The notes: generated by a model from the letters alone, not told the origin. Positions 1 through 8,856 are shown, counted from the first letter of the stretch. The stretch: 64,000 nucleotides of DNA from Actinoallomurus sp963736325 (GCA_963736325.1 CAVTOG010000009.1:992001-1056000), one strand, 5' to 3'. Numbers and translations are program-made.

Positions 1-93
1 GCGTTCGGCGCGGAGGTGCCAGTGCCGTCCTCGGCCTCGCCGCTGGCCCGTGCCCTGGGCCTCGCCGGCCGCGACCCGTCCTGGACCCCCTGA
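1..93 (+). CDS. C-terminal end of an unidentified protein (5' cut by window edge)
   Basis: Frame 1 is open from the window edge to a TGA at 91-93 and gives about 30 residues ending GRDPSWTP, with codon use typical of the rest of the window. Too little is visible to name the family. It is inferred to be coding only because the frame is open, has strong third-position GC, and no other frame looks better here. Confidence 0.4.
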   Translation, partial: AFGAEVPVPSSASPLARALGLAGRDPSWTP

Positions 94-149
94 ACGACAC
101 GTCCGCGCCCCGGTCCGCCACCGGACCGGGGCGATGACGTGGCGGATCT

Positions 150-317
150 TCAAGCCCGCGAACGACCGTGTCCGGCGCGGGCCTTGCGCCGGAGAATCCC
201 GGTCTTGCCGCGGTCGGCGCTCTGCCGCCGCTTGCCCATCACGTACACGAGCGCTGTCGTCGTGGCGATGAGCGCCAGCGGCATGAGCGGGCGGCGTGAG
301 CGGAGAAAGGTTCCCAT
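150..317 (-). CDS. small single-pass membrane protein, 55 aa
   Basis: The ATG at 317 is preceded on the minus strand by GAGGAGCAACG, a good ribosome binding site that fixes this start against longer upstream extensions of the same frame. The product has a basic start (FLRSRRP), one hydrophobic segment at about residues 10-27 (LMPLALIATTTALVYVM), then a very basic tail rich in Arg and Lys. It is probably a membrane-anchored microprotein. No family is recognised. It is encoded between the partial gene at the window edge and the divergently transcribed oxidoreductase at 556. Confidence 0.6.
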   Translation of the reverse strand: MGTFLRSRRPLMPLALIATTTALVYVMGKRRQSADRGKTGILRRKARAGHGRSRA

Positions 318-555
318 CGTTGCTCCTCGATTAGGGGCCGGCCCGGTGGGCGGTCCTGGGGTGTTTCTGTGCTGTGAAACCCGTATGCCCGGACCCCGGT
401 CACGACCAGATCGAGCTTTCGTCAAATTTGTCGGTTGTCGGACATTGGGACGTTGACGAAGCCGCGCCGGAGGCGATCGTGATCTTCGTTTCGGGTTGAT
501 CGGCGCGTGCCGGGGGAGGACTTTTCCGTCACTGCCCCTGAGCCAGGAGGAAAAC

Positions 556-1470
556 GTGCGTACCGGTCTCGCGGTGGGCCAGTACGGTGCGTTCGCGCAC
601 CGTGAGGCGGTCATCGAGGTGGCGCGCGGCGCCGAGGCCCTCGGGTTCGACGGCCTCTGGGTCGGTGACCGCATCCTCGACCCCGTCGACCCGACGGACC
701 GCTATCCCGGCACGGCCGACGGCCGGATCCCGGCCGAGATGCGGACGTTCCTCGACCCGCTCACCGTGCTCGCCGTCGCCGCGGCCGTCACGGGGCGGGT
801 GCGGCTCGGGATGAGCACGCTCAATGCGCCCTGGTACTCCCCGGTGCTGCTCGCGCGTACGCTCACCTCCCTCGACGTGCTCAGCGGCGGGCGGCTCGAC
901 GTCGGGCTCGGCCTGGGCTGGTCGCGGGACGAGTACGAGGCGGCCGGCGTGCCGTGGCGGGGCAGAGGAGCGCGGCTGGAAGCGGTCATCGACGTGCTGG
1001 AGGACATCTGGACCTCCGAGGTCGTCGAGCACCACGGCACGTTCACCGACATCGCGGCCTCCCACATCGAGCCCAAGCCCCTGCAACGCCCCCGGCCACC
1101 GATCTACCTGGGCGGATTCTCACCCGGCGCGCTGGACCGCATCGGCCGCCGCGCCGATGGCTGGCTCGCGTCAGGGGTGCCGATACCGCTCCTGGCCGAG
1201 CTGTGGAAGTCGGTGGGCGCCGCCGCCGAACGCGCCGGCCGCGACCCGTCGGCCCTCCGCATGATCCTCAGGATGAACCCGAAGGTCAGGGAACGGCCCG
1301 TGGCCCCGGACCGCCTGCCACGCGAGGGCACCGTGGAACAGCTCGCGGAGTACGCGCACGAGGCCGCCTCCGCCGGCGCCGACGAGGTCTTCGTCGACCT
1401 GCACCAGACGACATCCGACGTCGACGAGCTCCTCGACCGCGCCGCCGGTTTCATCGCGGCCGTGCGCTAG
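556..1470 (+). CDS. LLM-class (luciferase-like) F420-type oxidoreductase, 304 aa
   Basis: Luciferase-like (beta/alpha)8 barrel enzyme of the group that usually uses coenzyme F420 in actinomycetes. Visible marks are the N-terminal GLAVGQYGAF strand, the ARGAEALGFDGLWVGD segment at about residues 20-35, RVRLGMSTLNAPWYSPVLLARTLTSLD, GGRLDVGLGLGWSRDEYEAAG and the PPIYLGGFSPGALDRIGRRADGW segment near residues 180-205. The start is GTG at 556 with AGGAGG at 545-550; the open frame extends upstream to 496 but without a site. Substrate is unknown. Its 3' end overlaps the convergent DUF72 gene by 20 bp. The cofactor assignment is family-level inference. Confidence 0.88.
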   Translation: MRTGLAVGQYGAFAHREAVIEVARGAEALGFDGLWVGDRILDPVDPTDRYPGTADGRIPAEMRTFLDPLTVLAVAAAVTGRVRLGMSTLNAPWYSPVLLARTLTSLDVLSGGRLDVGLGLGWSRDEYEAAGVPWRGRGARLEAVIDVLEDIWTSEVVEHHGTFTDIAASHIEPKPLQRPRPPIYLGGFSPGALDRIGRRADGWLASGVPIPLLAELWKSVGAAAERAGRDPSALRMILRMNPKVRERPVAPDRLPREGTVEQLAEYAHEAASAGADEVFVDLHQTTSDVDELLDRAAGFIAAVR

Positions 1471-2176
1471 CCAGTTCGGCGAAGCGTGTGGCGTTGCGTA
1501 CGGCGAAGCCGCCCGGGTCGTTGTTGAAGTACACGTACGCGTCCTGCCACGCGCCGCGGACGCGGTTCGCCCAGGCGCGCAGCGCGCGGTCGCCGTACCG
1601 GGGCCAGGGGTTGGCCGCGCCCTCGTGGAGGCGCACGTACCCCCACTCCGCCGTGCGCCACAGGGGAGTGACGGGCCTGCCGAGGCGGTCCGCCCAGCAC
1701 AGCGCGGCGCCGTGTTCGGTCAGCACGGCGCGTACCTCCTCGGTCCACCACGTGGCGTGGCGCGGTTCGACCGCGACGCGCACCCCGGACGGGAAGCACC
1801 GCAGGCAGCGGTCCAGCCGTACCGGCGAGGCCCGCAGGGTGGGCGGCAGCTGGAGCAGGATCGGGCCGAGCCGGTCGCCGAGGCCGTCGGCGGCGGTGAG
1901 CAGGTGTTCGACGGCCTCCTCTGGCTCGCGCAGCCGCTTGATGTGCGTCAGGTAGCGGCTCGCCTTGACCGCCATGACGAAGCCGGGCGGCGTCAGGTCG
2001 CGCCACCGGGCGAAGTTCTCATGCGTCGGCAGGCGGTAGAAGGCGTTGTTGTTCTCCACCGTGCCGAAGCTCTTCGCGTACTGGGACAGCCACTGGTTCT
2101 GCGGCAGGCCGGCCGGGTAGAGGAGGTCGCGCCAGTCCGCGTACTGCCATCCGGAGGTGCCGACGCGCAGGGCCAT
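1451..2176 (-). CDS. DUF72 domain protein, 241 aa
   Basis: The N-terminus LRVGTSGWQYADWRDLLYP and the following FGTVENNNAFYRLP, TPPGFVMAVKASRYLTHIKRL and LGPILLQLPP segments are diagnostic of the DUF72 (YecE-like) TIM-barrel family. The C-terminal part has AYVYFNNDPGGFAVRNA, the usual end motif. Biochemical function is not established for the family. Length is normal. It is convergent with the oxidoreductase gene (20-bp overlap of stops), so the two are not co-transcribed. No strong Shine-Dalgarno sequence is visible before the ATG at 2176. Confidence 0.9.
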   Translation of the reverse strand: MALRVGTSGWQYADWRDLLYPAGLPQNQWLSQYAKSFGTVENNNAFYRLPTHENFARWRDLTPPGFVMAVKASRYLTHIKRLREPEEAVEHLLTAADGLGDRLGPILLQLPPTLRASPVRLDRCLRCFPSGVRVAVEPRHATWWTEEVRAVLTEHGAALCWADRLGRPVTPLWRTAEWGYVRLHEGAANPWPRYGDRALRAWANRVRGAWQDAYVYFNNDPGGFAVRNATRFAELASARPR

Positions 2177-2325
2177 AGGGGATCGATACCCGTCAGCGGG
2201 CGCTCACTCGCGGGGGACGACGGCGGATCACGCGATCATCGCGTACGTTCTGGTCAATGCGGACGGCCGCGCCAGGATCCGCGGTCTCGCGCCGGCCACG
2301 GCACTGATCTCTCCCTGGAGCACTC

Positions 2326-2845
2326 ATGCACTTCCAGCCCACCGAGACCCACACCGCCTGGGACAACCGGATCGGCCCGATCGCCACGCTGGCGCCGGGC
2401 GACGAGGTCACGGTCGGCACCCTCGACGCGAGCGGCGGCCAGCTGACCGAGGGCTCCACCACGGCCGACGTCCCCGGCCTGGACTTCGGCCAGGTCAACC
2501 CGGTCACCGGCCCGTTCCGTATCGAGGGCGCGGCGCCCGGCGACGCGCTGGTCGTCGAGATCCTCGACGTGTCCGTGGGAACGTGGGGGTGGACCGCGAA
2601 CATCCCCGGTTTCGGCCTGCTCGCCGAGGACTTTCCCGACCCTCACCTGCGTCGGCCCGGACCTGATGGCCGCCGCCGTGCAGGCCACCCGCGCCCTCGT
2701 CGATGAGGTCGTACGCCGCACCGGCCTCGCCCCCGTCGACGCCTACCTGCTGGCGAGCGTCGCCGCCGACCTGAAGATCTCCGAGGTCGTCGACGTGCCC
2801 AACTGGGTGGTCAGCGCCCACCTGGAGCTGAGCTTCCTGGCCTGA
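2326..2845 (+). pseudogene. acetamidase/formamidase gene with internal deletion and frameshift
   Basis: Residues 1 to about 105 from the ATG at 2326 (GGAG upstream) match the N-terminal part of the acetamidase/formamidase family, including the TWGWTANIPGFGLLAEDFPDP segment. From about 2640 the frame changes: the second forward frame reads TLTCVGPDLMAAAV, then AYLLASVAADLKISEVVDVP and NWVVSAHLELSFLA, stopping at 2845. That is the C-terminal end of the same family. A normal member is near 300 residues or more; the middle part carrying most of the active site is missing. The frame read straight through ends at 2706 in a meaningless Arg-rich tail, so no functional amidase can be made. A sequence or assembly error cannot be excluded. 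Confidence 0.85.
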
Positions 2846-2849
2846 TCCC

Positions 2850-3836
2850 TCAGACGGCCGTGTCCAGCCGCGTGCGCTGTTCCGGTGTCAGCTCCAGGTC
2901 CACCGCCGCCAGGCTCTCCTCCAGCTGCGCCACCGAGGACGCGCCGACCAGCGGGATGACCGGTACCTCGCCGCCCATCAGCCAGGCCAGGACGACCTGG
3001 TTCGCGGTGGCGCCGGTCTCCTCGGTCACCGTGCGCAGGGCGGTGAGGCGCGCTGGTGTGCCCGCGTGGTCGAACTCCGGGCCCAGCGGACGGTCCTCGC
3101 GCACGTACGAGCCGGTCAGCAGCGGTGAGTAGGCGACCATGGCGAGTTCGGGGTCGTCCCGCAGGTAGCCCAGTAGGTCGCCGGAGGTGACGCCGACGTC
3201 CCCGTCCGGGGAGCGCAGCGTCGGCAGGTCGGTGCGCTGCCGCAGGTACGTGTGGTGGTACTGCAGGACCTCATAGCCCGGCAGACCGGCCGTGGCGGCG
3301 ATGTTGCGGGCCCGTTCGACCCGCCACGACCAGTGGTTGCTGGCCCCGAGCAGGCCGACCGCGCCTTCGGCGACCAGTTCGGCGAACGCCTCGACGGTCT
3401 CCCGCAGCGGCACCGACGGGATCTCCACGTGGGCGTACAGGAGGTCCAGCCGGTCCATGCCGAGGAGTTCGCGGCTGCGTTCGGAGGACTCACGCACGAC
3501 CTTGGCCGAGAGCCCCTCGATGTCGCGGCTTCGGCTGGTGGCGGGGGCGTTCGGCCTTCCGCCGAGCTTGGTCGCGATGACCATCTGGTCCGTGATCCCG
3601 CGGCTACGCCGCCAGCGGCCGAGCAGGGCCTCGCTCTCCCCGCCTTGTGTGCCGTTCACCCAGAAGGCGTAGTTGTTCGCGGTGTCGACGAATGTGCCGC
3701 CGGCCTCGGCGTAGCGGTCCAGGATCGCGAACGAGGTCGCCTCGTCCACGGTGGTGCCGAACATCATCGCGCCGAGGCTCAGCACGCTGACCTCGCGGCG
3801 CGTCGCCGGGTTCAGTCCGATCGTGCGATAACGCAT
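2850..3836 (-). CDS. aldo/keto reductase, 328 aa
   Basis: NAD(P)H-dependent (beta/alpha)8 oxidoreductase. The MRYRTIGL start, TFVDTANNYAFWVNG (Asp and Tyr of the catalytic tetrad), VIATKLGG (Lys) and DLLYAHVEIPS (His position), GLLGASNHWSWRVERA and the LMGGEVPVIPLVGASSVAQLEESL cofactor-binding tail are all present in order. The ATG at 3836 follows GAGGGAGCATGA, a good ribosome site. It ends 4 bp from the acetamidase remnant, convergently. The physiological substrate cannot be read from sequence; many neighbours of this kind reduce sugars or small carbonyls. Confidence 0.92.
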   Translation of the reverse strand: MRYRTIGLNPATRREVSVLSLGAMMFGTTVDEATSFAILDRYAEAGGTFVDTANNYAFWVNGTQGGESEALLGRWRRSRGITDQMVIATKLGGRPNAPATSRSRDIEGLSAKVVRESSERSRELLGMDRLDLLYAHVEIPSVPLRETVEAFAELVAEGAVGLLGASNHWSWRVERARNIAATAGLPGYEVLQYHHTYLRQRTDLPTLRSPDGDVGVTSGDLLGYLRDDPELAMVAYSPLLTGSYVREDRPLGPEFDHAGTPARLTALRTVTEETGATANQVVLAWLMGGEVPVIPLVGASSVAQLEESLAAVDLELTPEQRTRLDTAV

Positions 3837-3891
3837 TCATGCTCCCTCATCGGTGTCGATGGGGAGTCTGGATCCTAGAGTCGTCTCTAGG

Positions 3892-5520
3892 TCAAGGGGT
3901 CACGCCGGTGCCGGACGCCAGGTCGCGCAGGCGGTAGCGCTGGAGCTTTCCGCTGGCCGTCTTCGGCAGCGCGCCGGCGAACACCACCCGCCGCGGATAC
4001 TTGTACGGCGCGATGACCGTCTTGACGAAGGCCTGCAGCTCGGCGGCTTTGGCGTCGTCTCCGGTGACGCCGTCGCGGAGCACGACGAACGCCTGCACGA
4101 TCGATCCGCGGCAGGGGTCGGGGGCGGCCACGACGGCCGTCTCCGCGACGTCGGGGTGGCCGAGGAGCGCCTGCTCGACCTCGGGGCCGGCGATGTTGTA
4201 GCCCGACGAGATGATCATGTCGTCGCTGCGGGCCTGGAACCAGTAGTAGCCGTCGGGGTCGCGGATGTAGGTGTCGCCGGTGAGGTTCCAGCCGTCCTGG
4301 ACGTACGTCCGCTGGCGCTCGTCGGAGAGGTAGCGGCAGCCTGTCGGCCCCTTCACCGCGAGCCGGCCGGGCACGCCGTCGGGCACCGGGCGCCCGTCGT
4401 CGCCGAGGACCGCCGCGGTGAATCCGGGCACCACGCGGCCGGTCGAGCCGGGTCGGATGTCGTCGTCGGCGGAGGAGATGAACACGTGCAGCATCTCGGT
4501 GCCGCCGATGCCGTCGATGACGCGGACCCCGGTGGCCTGGTGGAAGTCCGTCCAGACCGTGACCGGCAGGTGCTCGCCGGCCGACACGCACCGGCGCAGC
4601 CCGGTGAGCGAGCCGGCGCGACCGGCGGCCAGCATCGCCTTGTACGCGGTCGGGGCGGTGAACAGCACGGTCACGCCGTGTTCGGCGATCGCGTCGGCCA
4701 GCTCGCCGGGGCCGGCCTTCTCCAGGAGCAGCGTGGACGCGCCGGCGCGCAGCGGGAAGACCACCAGCCCGCCGAGCCCGAAGGTGAACCCGATCGGCGG
4801 CGTGCCGGTGAACACGTCGTCCGGCTCCGGCCGTACGACGTGCCGGGAGAAGGTGTCGGCGTTCGCGAGGACGTCGCGGTGGAAGTGCATCGTCGCCTTG
4901 GGGCGGCCGGTGGTGCCGGACGTCGGCGCGAGCAGGGCGACGTCGTCGGCGGCGGTGTCCACGGCCGTGAAGCCGTCGTCCTTCAGCGCGCAGCGCGCGA
5001 CCAGGTCGCCGGCGTCGCCGCCGCCGTACGGCAGGACGGGCAGGCCGGGTGCTGCGCGAACCAGGTCGTCCAGGAAACGGTGGTCGCAGACCGCGAGGTC
5101 GGGTTCGGTGATCTCGATGAGCGCCGCGATCTCCGCCGGTCGCAGCAGCGGCATCGTCGTCACCACGACCCCGCCGGCCTTGAGCACCGCGAGCCAGGTC
5201 GCGACGATCCAGGGGTTGTTCGGGCCGCGGAGCAGGACGCGGTTTCCCGGCACCAGGCCGGCGTCCTCGGTGAGCACCCGTGCGATCCGGTCGACGCGCC
5301 GGAGCAGGTCGCCGTAGCTCCAGACCTCGGTGGGCGTGCGCAGGCACGGCCGGTCGGGCCCGAGCCGGCGTACGGTCTCGTCCAGCAGCTCGACGGCGCA
5401 GTTCAGACGTTCGGGGTAGGACACTTCCGGCAGGTCGAAGCGGAAGTCCGGCCACTGGTCCTGCGGGGGAAGACGGTCACGGCAGAAGGTGTCGAGGTGT
5501 GCGGACGGTGAGAGCCGCAT
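3892..5520 (-). CDS. aryl-CoA ligase (2-aminobenzoate/benzoate-CoA ligase type), 542 aa
   Basis: AMP-forming acyl-CoA synthetase. The P-loop-like adenylation motif is LLAPTSGTTGRPKATMHFHR at about residues 180-200, followed by IGGTEMLHVF, GWNLTGDTYIRDPDGYYWFQ and the C-terminal KYPRRVVFAGALPKTASGKL with the catalytic lysine. The start is ATG 5520 with GAGGAAG upstream; the frame stays open far upstream, through the divergent hydratase gene, but that part is out-of-frame sequence. Context points to activation of an aromatic acid to its CoA thioester: it is divergent from the enoyl-CoA hydratase gene and near the fused aryl-CoA monooxygenase, RidA and PaaX-like genes. Whether the substrate is anthranilate, salicylate or benzoate cannot be decided from sequence alone. 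Confidence 0.88.
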   Translation of the reverse strand: MRLSPSAHLDTFCRDRLPPQDQWPDFRFDLPEVSYPERLNCAVELLDETVRRLGPDRPCLRTPTEVWSYGDLLRRVDRIARVLTEDAGLVPGNRVLLRGPNNPWIVATWLAVLKAGGVVVTTMPLLRPAEIAALIEITEPDLAVCDHRFLDDLVRAAPGLPVLPYGGGDAGDLVARCALKDDGFTAVDTAADDVALLAPTSGTTGRPKATMHFHRDVLANADTFSRHVVRPEPDDVFTGTPPIGFTFGLGGLVVFPLRAGASTLLLEKAGPGELADAIAEHGVTVLFTAPTAYKAMLAAGRAGSLTGLRRCVSAGEHLPVTVWTDFHQATGVRVIDGIGGTEMLHVFISSADDDIRPGSTGRVVPGFTAAVLGDDGRPVPDGVPGRLAVKGPTGCRYLSDERQRTYVQDGWNLTGDTYIRDPDGYYWFQARSDDMIISSGYNIAGPEVEQALLGHPDVAETAVVAAPDPCRGSIVQAFVVLRDGVTGDDAKAAELQAFVKTVIAPYKYPRRVVFAGALPKTASGKLQRYRLRDLASGTGVTP

Positions 5521-5616
5521 AGCGACCACTTCCTCTGAAATGTCCGGAGTTATCTTCAAGTATTCACTTATGCTGACGACAGTCAATGGCCCGCCATATC
5601 GCATGGAGGTGCGTGG
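5521..5616. promoter_or_regulatory. divergent promoter region with candidate operator CATATCGCAT
   Basis: The 96 bp between the ligase (minus) and hydratase (plus) starts are AT-richer than the flanks. The 10-mer CATATCGCAT at 5595-5604 sits directly before the hydratase ribosome site GGAGG (5605-5609). The same 10-mer occurs once more, on the other strand, at 8842-8851 in the other divergent promoter of this cluster. This makes it a candidate binding site for the PaaX-type regulator; that link is inference. Confidence 0.4.
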
Positions 5617-6444
5617 ATGAGCCCGTTCCGTGGATCGGTTCCGCCGGCCGGAGAGTGGCGGCACTTCCGGTTCGAGCACGCCGACGGCATCGCCACCGTG
5701 ACGCTCGACCGGCCGGACAAGCTCAACGCGCTGACCTTCGAGGCCTACGCCGACCTGCGCGACCTCCTCGCCGAGCTGCCGAAACGCGGCGACACCCGGG
5801 TGCTCGTGCTGCGCGGCGAGGGGCGCGCGTTCTGCTCGGGCGGCGACGTCAACGAGATCATCGGTGAGACGCTGAAGATGGACTCCCGTGAGCTGCTGGA
5901 GTTCACCCGGATGACGGGCGAGGTGATCCGGGAGATGCGGGAGTGCCCGATCCCGATCATTGCGGCGCTCCACGGCATGGCGGCCGGCGCGGGTTCCGTC
6001 ATCGCCCTCGCCGCCGATTTCCGCGTCGCGACCCGCGCCGCGCGGTTCGCGTTCCTGTTCACCAAGGTGGGGCTCTCCGGCGCCGACATGGGCGCGGCCT
6101 ACCTGCTGCCCAGGCTGGTCGGGCTCGGCCGTGCGACGCAGCTCCTGATGCTCGGCGACACGATCTCCGCCGAGGAGGCCGAGCGCATCGGCCTGATCGG
6201 CTCCCTCGTCGAAGAAGGCGACCTCGACGGCACGGTCGGCCGCCTCGCGCGGCGGCTCGCGGACGGGCCCGCCCAGGCGTACGCGCAGACCAAGGCCCTG
6301 CTCACCCGCGAGCAGGACATGAGCCTGTCGGCCGCGCTGGAGCTGGAGGCGATGACGCAGGCGCTGCTGATGACCGGCCGGGACTATGCGGAGTTCCACG
6401 CCGCGTTCAACGCCGGCCGCGAGCCTCGCTGGCAGGGCCGCTGA
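5617..6444 (+). CDS. enoyl-CoA hydratase/isomerase family protein, 275 aa
   Basis: Crotonase fold. Visible are GIATVTLDRPDKLNALTF, the oxyanion-hole loops around GEGRAFCSGGDVNEII and ALHGMAAGAGSVIALAADF, and ARFAFLFTKVGLSGADMGAAYLLPRLVG. The ATG at 5617 has GGAGG 7 nt upstream. In the aryl-CoA cluster it would hydrate or hydrolyse a ring-reduced CoA intermediate after the monooxygenase/reductase step. It is divergent from the ligase and its 3' end lies 2 bp from the convergent hydroxylase gene. The specific reaction is inferred from context only. Confidence 0.9.
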   Translation: MSPFRGSVPPAGEWRHFRFEHADGIATVTLDRPDKLNALTFEAYADLRDLLAELPKRGDTRVLVLRGEGRAFCSGGDVNEIIGETLKMDSRELLEFTRMTGEVIREMRECPIPIIAALHGMAAGAGSVIALAADFRVATRAARFAFLFTKVGLSGADMGAAYLLPRLVGLGRATQLLMLGDTISAEEAERIGLIGSLVEEGDLDGTVGRLARRLADGPAQAYAQTKALLTREQDMSLSAALELEAMTQALLMTGRDYAEFHAAFNAGREPRWQGR

Positions 6445-6446
6445 GC

Positions 6447-8786
6447 TCAGCCCGGCGGCCATCGCGCGTGCGCGGTACGAGCCTCGCCCTCCCGGATCAG
6501 GCTCAGCCGCGGCCGTGCGTCCTCGGTACGGCCGCTCCGCGGTTTTCGGCTGCCGGCGGCGTACGGGTCGGGCCATCGCGCGCCCGGCCCGGCGTAGTCC
6601 TGGTCGGCCGCGGCGTGCAGGGTCCACTGCGGGTCGTACAGGTGGGTACGGCCCAGCGCGACGAGGTCGGCCCGCCCGGCCAGGATGATGGAGTTCATGT
6701 CGTCGTAGGAGGAGATCGCGCCGACGGCGATCACCGCGACGCCGTACTTGCGGCCGATCTCGTTGCGGATCCGGTCGGCGTACGGGGTCTGGTAGCTGCG
6801 CCCGTACGCCGGGGCCTCCTCGCTGACGACCTGGCCCGTCGACACGTCGATGCCGGCCGCGCCGTGCTCGGCGAACGCCCGCGCGATCTCCACCGCGTCG
6901 TCCACACCGATCCCGCCGTCGTACCAGTCGGTGGCCGAGATCCGCACCGTCATCGGCCGGTCGTGCGGCCACGCCTCCCGTACGGCGTCGAAGACCTCCA
7001 GCGGGTAACGCAGGCGCGCCTCCGGCGAACCGCCGTACGCGTCGGTGCGCCGGTTCGTCAGCGGCGACAGGAACGACGACAGCAGGTATCCGTGCGCGCA
7101 GTGCAGCTCCAGCAGGTCGAAGCCTGCCCGAGCCCCTGCGAGCGCCGAGGCGGCGAACTGCTCCTTGATGGCGTCAAGGTCCCTGATGGTCAGCTCGCGC
7201 GGCGTCTGGTTCGCCTCCGCGTAGGGGATCGGCGAGGGGCCGGACACCTCCCAGTTGCCCTCGGGGAGCGGCTGGTCGATGCCCTCCCACATGAGCCGGG
7301 TCGACCCCTTGCGGCCGGAGTGCCCGAGCTGGAAGCCGATCTTCGCGTCGCCGTTGCCGTGCACGAAGTCCACGATCCGCCGCCAGCCGTCCTCCTGCTC
7401 GGCGGTGTAGAGGCCCGCGCACCCCGGCGTGATCCGCCCCTCCGGTGAGACGCACACCATCTCCGTCATCACCAGGCCGGCGCCGCCGAGAGCCTTTCCG
7501 CCCAGGTGCACGAGGTGGAAGTCGCCCGGCACGCCGTCGCGGGCGGAGTACATGTCCATCGGCGACACGACCACCCGGTTGACCAGGTCCAGCGTGCCGA
7601 GCCGGAAAGGCTGGAACATCGGCGGGCGCACCTCGGCGGGTTGCTTCTCCTGGACCGAGGCGAACCAGCGATCCATCCCGGCGACGAACTCCGGGTCGCG
7701 CATCCGCAGGTTGTCGTACGTGACGCGGCGGCTGCGGGTGACGATGTTGAACGCGAACTCCTCCGGGGCCTGGTCCGCGTACCGGCCGATGTTCTCGAAC
7801 CACTCCAGGCTGGCCTGCGCCGCGCGCTGCGTGGAGGCCACCACCGGACGGCGCTCCTCCTCGTACGCGTCGAGCGCGCCGGCGACGGTACGCCGCCCCT
7901 CGTGCAGGCAGGCGGCGAGGGCGAGGGCGTCCTCCATGGCCAGCTTCGTGCCGGACCCGATGGAGAAGTGCGCCGTGTGCGCGGCGTCGCCGAGCAGGAC
8001 GACGTTGCGGTGCCGCCAGGTCGCGCAGCGGACCGTCGTGAAGCCGGTCCACCGGGAGTTGCCGGCGTACACCTCGTGGTCCCCGAGCACGTCAGCGCAC
8101 AGCTCGCGGATGCGGCCGATCGACACGGCGTCGTCGAAGCCGGCGCGGCGCCAGACGTCCTCGTGCAGCTCCAGGATGAAGGTGCTGGCGTCGCGGCCGT
8201 ACGGGTAGCCGTGGATCTGCATGATCCCGTGCGGTGTGTCGAGTATGTGGAAGGTGAACGCCTCGAAGACCAGGTCGGTGCCCAGCCAGATGTACTTGCA
8301 CCGGCGTGTGTCGAGGTCGGGCCGGAACGTCGTCGCGAACCGGGCGCGGGTCGCGGAGTTCACCCCGTCGGCGGCGACCACCAGGTCGTACTCCGCGGAG
8401 AGCAGCGCCACGTCGGGCGCCTCCGTGCGGAACCGGATCTCCACGCCGAGGGCGGAGCAGCGGTCCTGAAGGATCGACAGCAGCCGCCGCCGGCTCATCG
8501 CGGCGAAGCCGTGGCCGCCCGAGGTGAGCGTGGTGTCCCGGTAGTGCACGTCGATGTCGTCCCAGCGGGCGAACTCCCGCCGCATGGCCTCGAAGATCTC
8601 CGTGTCGGCATGCTCGATGCCGCCGAGGGTCTCGTCGGAGAACACCACGCCGAAGCCGAAGGTGTCGTCCGGGGCATTGCGCTCCCAGACGGTCACCTCG
8701 TGCCGAGGGTCGAGCTGCTTGGCCAGCGCCGAGAAGTACAGGCCGCCGGGGCCGCCGCCGAGCACCGCGATGCGCACGCCGCTCAT
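6447..8786 (-). CDS. bifunctional aryl-CoA monooxygenase/Old-Yellow-Enzyme reductase, 779 aa
   Basis: Two enzymes in one chain. Residues 1 to about 380 are a class A FAD monooxygenase: RIAVLGGGPGGLYFSALA dinucleotide-binding start, DLVVAADGVNSATRARF, and NVVLLGDAAHTAHFSIGSGT. From about residue 395 follows an NADH:flavin oxidoreductase barrel: MFQPFRLGTLDLVNRVVVSP, GLVMTEMVCVSPEGR, LELHCAHGYLLSSFLSPLTN and the C-terminal VIAVGAISSYDDMNSIILAG. This fusion is characteristic of 2-aminobenzoyl-CoA monooxygenase/reductase and of proteins annotated as salicylyl-CoA 5-hydroxylase. It would hydroxylate and then reduce the aromatic ring of the CoA thioester. Start ATG 8786 follows GGAAGGGG. Choice between 2-aminobenzoyl- and salicylyl-CoA is not settled by sequence; see RidA. 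Confidence 0.9.
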   Translation of the reverse strand: MSGVRIAVLGGGPGGLYFSALAKQLDPRHEVTVWERNAPDDTFGFGVVFSDETLGGIEHADTEIFEAMRREFARWDDIDVHYRDTTLTSGGHGFAAMSRRRLLSILQDRCSALGVEIRFRTEAPDVALLSAEYDLVVAADGVNSATRARFATTFRPDLDTRRCKYIWLGTDLVFEAFTFHILDTPHGIMQIHGYPYGRDASTFILELHEDVWRRAGFDDAVSIGRIRELCADVLGDHEVYAGNSRWTGFTTVRCATWRHRNVVLLGDAAHTAHFSIGSGTKLAMEDALALAACLHEGRRTVAGALDAYEEERRPVVASTQRAAQASLEWFENIGRYADQAPEEFAFNIVTRSRRVTYDNLRMRDPEFVAGMDRWFASVQEKQPAEVRPPMFQPFRLGTLDLVNRVVVSPMDMYSARDGVPGDFHLVHLGGKALGGAGLVMTEMVCVSPEGRITPGCAGLYTAEQEDGWRRIVDFVHGNGDAKIGFQLGHSGRKGSTRLMWEGIDQPLPEGNWEVSGPSPIPYAEANQTPRELTIRDLDAIKEQFAASALAGARAGFDLLELHCAHGYLLSSFLSPLTNRRTDAYGGSPEARLRYPLEVFDAVREAWPHDRPMTVRISATDWYDGGIGVDDAVEIARAFAEHGAAGIDVSTGQVVSEEAPAYGRSYQTPYADRIRNEIGRKYGVAVIAVGAISSYDDMNSIILAGRADLVALGRTHLYDPQWTLHAAADQDYAGPGARWPDPYAAGSRKPRSGRTEDARPRLSLIREGEARTAHARWPPG

Positions 8787-8802
8787 CCCCTTCCACGTCC
8801 GA

Positions 8803-8856
8803 TGACACGAGAGTATGTCGCAATTTGTACGGTCGTCAACGATGCGATATGTGTCA
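8803..8856. promoter_or_regulatory. nested inverted repeats in the hydroxylase/RidA divergent promoter
   Basis: Two half-site pairs are nested. TGACAC at 8803-8808 faces GTGTCA at 8851-8856, and TATGTCGCA at 8814-8822 faces TGCGATATG at 8843-8851 with one mismatch. The second element contains the complement of the CATATCGCAT 10-mer found before the hydratase gene. PaaX is known in E. coli to bind widely spaced inverted half-sites, so this is a plausible operator for the PaaX-like regulator encoded nearby. Not proven. Confidence 0.45.

Noticed and set aside
3853..5511. A 552-codon plus-strand frame opposite the ligase
   Set aside because: Shadow of the ligase gene: composition is Gly/Val/Arg/Asp repeats without domain signal.
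5521..6972. Upstream extension of the CoA ligase frame to 6972
   Set aside because: This part lies antisense to the hydratase and is Arg-rich low-complexity sequence; the family start is at 5520 with a ribosome site.
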